Below are positions 60,619-64,000 of a DNA stretch of 64,000 nt, one piece after another. Position 1 is the stretch's first letter; each line of letters starts with the position of its first letter. The notes beneath the pieces were generated by a model that had not been told where the DNA came from, did no database searches, and worked only from the letters and a program-made list of their open reading frames with translations. The DNA is from Claveliimonas bilis (GTDB lineage Bacteria; Bacillota; Clostridia; Lachnospirales; Lachnospiraceae), in assembly GCF_030296775.1 (NCBI RefSeq), contig NZ_AP027742.1:124001-188000 (forward strand), written 5' to 3'. Made by a program: the position numbers and the translations under genes.

Positions 60619-61014
60619 TTATTTTGTTTTCTTTTTCAAACAATCGCCGCATGTTCCGAAAAACATTGCAGTATGAGACTCTATAGAACCATCAAAACAC
60701 TTTTCAGCAAGTTTGTCAATGGAATCCAGAGGTTCCATATATAAATCAATTACTTTGCCGCAAGACGTACAGATAACATGATAGTGAGGTTCTATCGTAC
60801 CATCAAACCGGTCGCCCCCGTCAGGAGTCGTGATCTTGCTGATCTCGCCCATATCGGCAAGAAGATTGAGATTTCTGTATACCGTACCAAGACTGATGCG
60901 GGGAAATTCTTCGCGCACATGCATATAGACAGTATCGGCAGTGGGATGTTCTTTTGTGCTGGCGAGAAATTCTTTGATCGCCTCACGCTGACGGCTGTAT
61001 TTCAAATTTGCCAT
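60619..61014 (-). CDS. Fur-family transcriptional repressor, PerR-like
   Basis: 131 residues from ATG 61014 (RBS GGAGG); an 11-residue longer frame is rejected. The N-terminal winged helix reads SRQREAIKEFLASTKEHPTADTVYMHVREEFPRISLGTVYRNLNLL. The regulatory metal segment is PHYHVICTSCGKVIDLY. Two CxxC pairs (CTSC and CGDC near the C-terminus) form the structural zinc site. It is adjacent to two rubrerythrins, so PerR rather than Fur or Zur is favoured; the sequence alone does not prove peroxide sensing. Confidence 0.85.
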   Translation of the reverse strand: MANLKYSRQREAIKEFLASTKEHPTADTVYMHVREEFPRISLGTVYRNLNLLADMGEISKITTPDGGDRFDGTIEPHYHVICTSCGKVIDLYMEPLDSIDKLAEKCFDGSIESHTAMFFGTCGDCLKKKTK

Positions 61015-61059
61015 GATGCATCCTCCCTTCCTAGTTAATAAATGCAATGTGAATTATAT

Positions 61060-61078
61060 AATAATGATAATTATTACT
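61060..61078. promoter_or_regulatory. Fur/PerR box-like sequence upstream of the repressor gene
   Basis: AATAATGATAATTATTACT matches the 19-base Fur box (GATAATGATAATCATTATC) at 15 positions. It lies 46 bases upstream of the repressor start, suggesting autoregulation. Confidence 0.55.
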
Positions 61079-61251
61079 GTAATTAAATTATACATCTTTA
61101 TGAGGAAAAGTCAACTCTTTTTTAGGCAGTTCATTTTTTGTTTTGATTTGTACAATCTGAAATTTAACAAATTGTAACAAATTACGACTGAAAAAGAGAG
61201 AAATATTAAGAAAAACATAATAAAATGTAGAGAAAATTCAAAGAAATTCAG

Positions 61252-61311
61252 TTGACAATGCATAATGCGGTTGATATAATCATATCGTAACATTTGTAAC
61301 AATTCTGTAAT
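61252..61311 (+). promoter_or_regulatory. Consensus sigmaA promoter and WalR-like box of the NlpC/P60 gene
   Basis: TTGACA at 61252-61257, exactly 17 bases, TATAAT at 61275-61280. Downstream, TGTAAC-N5-TGTAAT at 61295-61311 matches the WalR (YycF) direct-repeat consensus, overlapping the start of the transcript. TGTAAC/TTAACA words recur upstream, at about 61155-61185. Confidence 0.65.
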
Positions 61312-61359
61312 ATTTACAAAAGATAAGAAAACATAAACGAAAGATCGAGGAGGTTGTTT

Positions 61360-62319
61360 ATGAATTCTAATCTTAAAAGAGGATTGTTCTTAGTTACTTT
61401 GGCAGGAGTAATTTCAATTTCCGGGGAGACAGCAAAAGCAGCTGATTCGGATAAAGATACAGAAGCAGCGCTTCCGAATGTGGGAATTGAAGCGGTATTA
61501 AATGACTGTTACGCGTCAGATGAAAAGATTAATGTGGAGAGTTATTTAGTGCCGACAGAAAAAGGAGAGTATTCAGATATGGCGTTCACAAACGTGGGGA
61601 CAGATACTTTTCTGTTTGTGCGAAGTGAACCAACGACACAGAGTGAATGGGTAGGAAAGTTGTATACGGATTATGCAGCCCAGATTATCGGACCAGTAGG
61701 AGAATGGACAAAAATTCGGTCGGGTTCCGTAACAGGGTATGTATATACAGACTATATTATAATAGGAAATAAGTCACAGCAAAAAGCCCAGGAACTCATA
61801 CAAAATTCTGAAGGCCAGACAGAAGAGGAGCCCTTCCGCTACGCCGAATCCAGGCAGGAGGAAGAGGAACGGCTGGCAAGAGAAGCAGCAGAAGCCGCCG
61901 CAGCTGCACAGGAAAGGGCAGAGGCAGAAAGACAAGCCCGGGAAGCGGCAGCTGCCAAGGCGGCTCAGGCTGCATCAAGTACCGGACAGGCAATTGTAGA
62001 TTATGCCTGTCAGTTTATCGGAAATCCGTATGTATGGGGAGGGACAAGCCTTACAAATGGAGCAGACTGTTCCGGTTTTGTCCAATCTGTATATGCACAT
62101 TTTGGGATCAGCCTTCCGCGGACTACCTGGGATCAGGAAAATGTGGGTACAGGCATCAGCTATGACCAGGCATTGCCGGGGGATTTGATCCTGTACGAAG
62201 GACATGTGGGAATTTATATGGGAGATGGACAGATAGTAAATGCCATCAATCCTTCAAAAGGAATCGGAGTCATTCCTGCAACCTGCATGAGCATAAAGAC
62301 CGTTCGACGGGTATTGTAA
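61360..62319 (+). CDS. Secreted SH3b-NlpC/P60 peptidoglycan endopeptidase
   Basis: 319 residues from ATG 61360 (RBS CGAGGAGG). Signal peptide at 1-28 (LFLVTLAGVISISGETAKAA). An SH3b domain is at about 68-130 (VRSEPTTQSEWVGKLYTDYAAQIIGPVGEWTKIRSGSVTGYVYTDYI), then a charged Ala/Glu/Arg-rich coiled-coil linker (about 150-207). The C-terminal NlpC/P60 domain has catalytic Cys in ADCSGFVQSVY and His in YEGHVGIYMGDG. It cuts stem peptides (gamma-D-Glu to diamino acid) during wall growth. A WalR-like box lies upstream. Confidence 0.92.
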   Translation: MNSNLKRGLFLVTLAGVISISGETAKAADSDKDTEAALPNVGIEAVLNDCYASDEKINVESYLVPTEKGEYSDMAFTNVGTDTFLFVRSEPTTQSEWVGKLYTDYAAQIIGPVGEWTKIRSGSVTGYVYTDYIIIGNKSQQKAQELIQNSEGQTEEEPFRYAESRQEEEERLAREAAEAAAAAQERAEAERQAREAAAAKAAQAASSTGQAIVDYACQFIGNPYVWGGTSLTNGADCSGFVQSVYAHFGISLPRTTWDQENVGTGISYDQALPGDLILYEGHVGIYMGDGQIVNAINPSKGIGVIPATCMSIKTVRRVL

Positions 62320-62403
62320 ATGAAAGTTTCCCTTGTCAGGCGCATTTGCAGGATGATAAAATGGGATTGCACAAGATATCATTAGCAGGATGAGGGAAAC
62401 CAG

Positions 62404-63087
62404 ATGAAACGCATATTGTTGATCGAGGATGACAAAGATTTGAACAAAGGGCTGGTATATGACCTGGAAATGCATGATTACAGGGTATATCCAGCTTTTT
62501 CTTTATCGGAAGGAATGTTATATCTGGAAGAAAATAAAGTAGATCTGATTTTGCTGGATGGAAATCTTCCGGATGGAGATGGATTTGATTTTTGCCGGCA
62601 GGTGAAGAAAGAAAAGGAGACAGCGGTTATTTTTCTTACGGCAAGGGATATGGAGCAGGATGAACTGCAAGGATTTGACTGCGGAGCGGACGACTATATC
62701 ACAAAGCCCTTTCATATGCCGATCCTTCGCCGGAGAATAGAGGCGGCGCTTCGCAAAACCGGCCGACAGGAGCAAAAAAGAGAGAACTCTGTATACCGGG
62801 ATGATGCGCTTCTTATCGACTTTGAAAATCTGCAGGCCAGACTGAACGGCAGGGAACTCCTGCTGACACCGACGGAATTTCGGATCTTAAGACTGATGAC
62901 TGTAAATAGGACAGTGACAAAGCAGCTTTTACTGGAAAAAATCTGGGATACATCAGGCAGTTTTGTAGATGAACATACTGTTGCAGTCAATATCAACCGT
63001 CTTCGGAAAAAGCTGGAAGGGAGCGGGCACGAATATATTAAGACGGTGTACGGCATGGGATACCAGTGGAGGGGGATGGAAATATGA
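62404..63087 (+). CDS. OmpR/PhoB-family response regulator
   Basis: 227 residues. The receiver domain (1-120) has acidic EDD at 8-10, phospho-acceptor Asp in LILLDGNLPDGDGF near 51-54, Thr in FLTARD and Lys in YITKPFHMP. A C-terminal winged-helix Trans_reg_C domain follows (LLTPTEFRILRLMTVN, DEHTVAVNINRLRKKLE, IKTVYGMGYQW). The stop overlaps the kinase start (ATGA), so the pair is coupled. Confidence 0.95.
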   Translation: MKRILLIEDDKDLNKGLVYDLEMHDYRVYPAFSLSEGMLYLEENKVDLILLDGNLPDGDGFDFCRQVKKEKETAVIFLTARDMEQDELQGFDCGADDYITKPFHMPILRRRIEAALRKTGRQEQKRENSVYRDDALLIDFENLQARLNGRELLLTPTEFRILRLMTVNRTVTKQLLLEKIWDTSGSFVDEHTVAVNINRLRKKLEGSGHEYIKTVYGMGYQWRGMEI

Positions 63088-64000
63088 GGCCGGGTATGGA
63101 ATTGATTGTGGCGGGAACCCTGCTGGGAGCTGCTTTGATCATGCTTTTGCTCGCCGTGCTGGCGATGCTTTTGACAAGAAAAAATCTGACGGAATACAGT
63201 CGGAAGCTTTCCTATACACTGGATCGCATGATAAGCGGAGATAAGGAGATTGCCTTTGAGGAAGAAAAGGAGACACTGATCGGAAGAATACAGGTCAAAA
63301 TGAGACAGGTCTACGAGATTATGCAGGCACAGGCAGATCAGAGATGGGAAGAAAAGAAACAGATGGAAGAGATTGTCAGTGATATTTCCCATCAGGTTAA
63401 GACGCCTATTGCCAATCTGCGCATGTATCATGAGCTGGCGGCCCAGGAGCCTGAGAAAGCCGGGGAATTTATGGAGGCAGAGGAAAGGCAAATTGATAAG
63501 CTGGAATTTCTCATGAAGACTATGATAAAAATGTCCAGGCTGGAGACAGGACTGATAGAAGTAAAACCGCTGAAAAATAAGGTTTACGACCTGATTTTTC
63601 AGGCAGTGTGTACCATCGCTTTGAAAGCGGAGAAAAAAGAGATAGATATAGAGGTGGAATGCAGTGAGAACCTGGAGGCGCTGTTTGACAGAAAATGGAC
63701 AGTGGAAGCGCTGGCCAATATTCTTGATAATGCGGTAAAATACAGCGGAAAGGGCAGCAGGATCCGGATCAGAGCCGACAGGACGGACTATTTTGTGAGG
63801 ATCCGTGTGGAGGATGAGGGAAGAGGGATTCGGGAAGATAATCTTCCCAATATTTTTAAAAGGTTTTACCGGGAAAAGGAAAGCAATGATGTAGAGGGTG
63901 TGGGAATCGGACTTTATCTGACTCGTCAGATTATTATGCAGGAAAAAGGATTTGTAGAGGCGTTGTCCCGACAGGGGATCGGATCTGTCTTTTCTCTGCA
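63084..64000 (+). CDS. Sensor histidine kinase, partial (C-terminus beyond window)
   Basis: About 305 residues present. One membrane helix at about 8-30, then directly a linker and HisKA with phospho-acceptor His in SDISHQVKTPIANLRMY near 100-116. HATPase_c has the N box ILDNAVKYSG near 213, G1 DEGRGI near 237 and GVGIGLYLTR near 271. There is no extracellular sensor domain and only one visible membrane helix, so the signal may come from a partner membrane protein, as for kinases paired with ABC exporters; the genes past the window edge would show this. Confidence 0.9.
   Translation, partial: MRPGMELIVAGTLLGAALIMLLLAVLAMLLTRKNLTEYSRKLSYTLDRMISGDKEIAFEEEKETLIGRIQVKMRQVYEIMQAQADQRWEEKKQMEEIVSDISHQVKTPIANLRMYHELAAQEPEKAGEFMEAEERQIDKLEFLMKTMIKMSRLETGLIEVKPLKNKVYDLIFQAVCTIALKAEKKEIDIEVECSENLEALFDRKWTVEALANILDNAVKYSGKGSRIRIRADRTDYFVRIRVEDEGRGIREDNLPNIFKRFYREKESNDVEGVGIGLYLTRQIIMQEKGFVEALSRQGIGSVFSL

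Noticed and set aside
1-64000. CRISPR arrays or rRNA genes
   Set aside because: No regularly spaced 25-37 base repeats and no rRNA core sequences were seen.

Overview
The window is the replication-origin region of a low-GC, anaerobic, spore-forming Firmicute, most likely a gut Lachnospiraceae. The signs are the gene order recF-yaaA-dnaN-dnaA | rpmH-rnpA-yidD-yidC-jag-mnmE-mnmG-rsmG, the soj-parB-DUF4446-serS-DUF3881 run, spoIID-spoIIQ, two rubrerythrins with a Fur-family repressor, and an Ile T-box in front of ileS. The genus cannot be fixed from sequence reading alone.

Layout. 0-3.8 kb: recF (cut by the window edge), yaaA, dnaN and dnaA on the minus strand, with a two-part oriC on either side of dnaA. 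3.8-10.8 kb: the plus-strand rpmH to rsmG series. 10.8-17.2 kb: a degenerate alpha/beta-hydrolase-like gene, three perfect parS sites, soj-parB, DUF4446, serS, DUF3881 and tRNA-Arg(CCT). 17.2-26.2 kb: carbon locus 1, with a PrpR-like regulator lacking the sigma54 motifs, Fe-ADH, PdxA-like, DUF1537 kinase, DHDPS-like aldolase, D-2-hydroxyacid dehydrogenase and SLC13 transporter. 26.2-27.8 kb: an IS91-type element. 27.8-36.3 kb: Rrf2 regulator and carbon locus 2, with GntR, a GarR/LtnD-like dehydrogenase, two DUF1537 kinases, PdxA-like, GntP permease and DeoR. 36.3-41.9 kb: a decaying accessory patch with a HigB/HigA-ImmA toxin-antitoxin pair, tetR with a broken MFS gene, a 33-aa gene, and a HIRAN gene split by an IS30-family element that left a 14-bp target duplication. 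42-47.8 kb: WYL regulator, GNAT, Crp/Fnr regulator and a DUF3100 / small membrane protein / amidohydrolase / TauE cluster. 47.9-59.2 kb: DD-carboxypeptidase, T-box-ileS, glgP, spoIID, spoIIQ, a GIY-YIG protein, a hemolysin III family protein and an ECF S component. 59.3-64 kb: rubrerythrins, a PerR-like repressor, an NlpC/P60 hydrolase with a WalR-like box, and a two-component system cut by the window end.

How it works together. Most essential genes are transcribed away from the origin, and parS/ParB/Soj lie within 10 kb of it. Loci 1 and 2 each pair PdxA-like oxidoreductases with DUF1537 acid-sugar kinases and a dedicated permease, so both probably feed four-carbon acid sugars into triose phosphates, under different regulators and with different accessory enzymes. 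The most promising undescribed material is locus 1 with its altered regulator, and the DUF3100/148-aa membrane protein/amidohydrolase/TauE operon at 44.3-47.8 kb.
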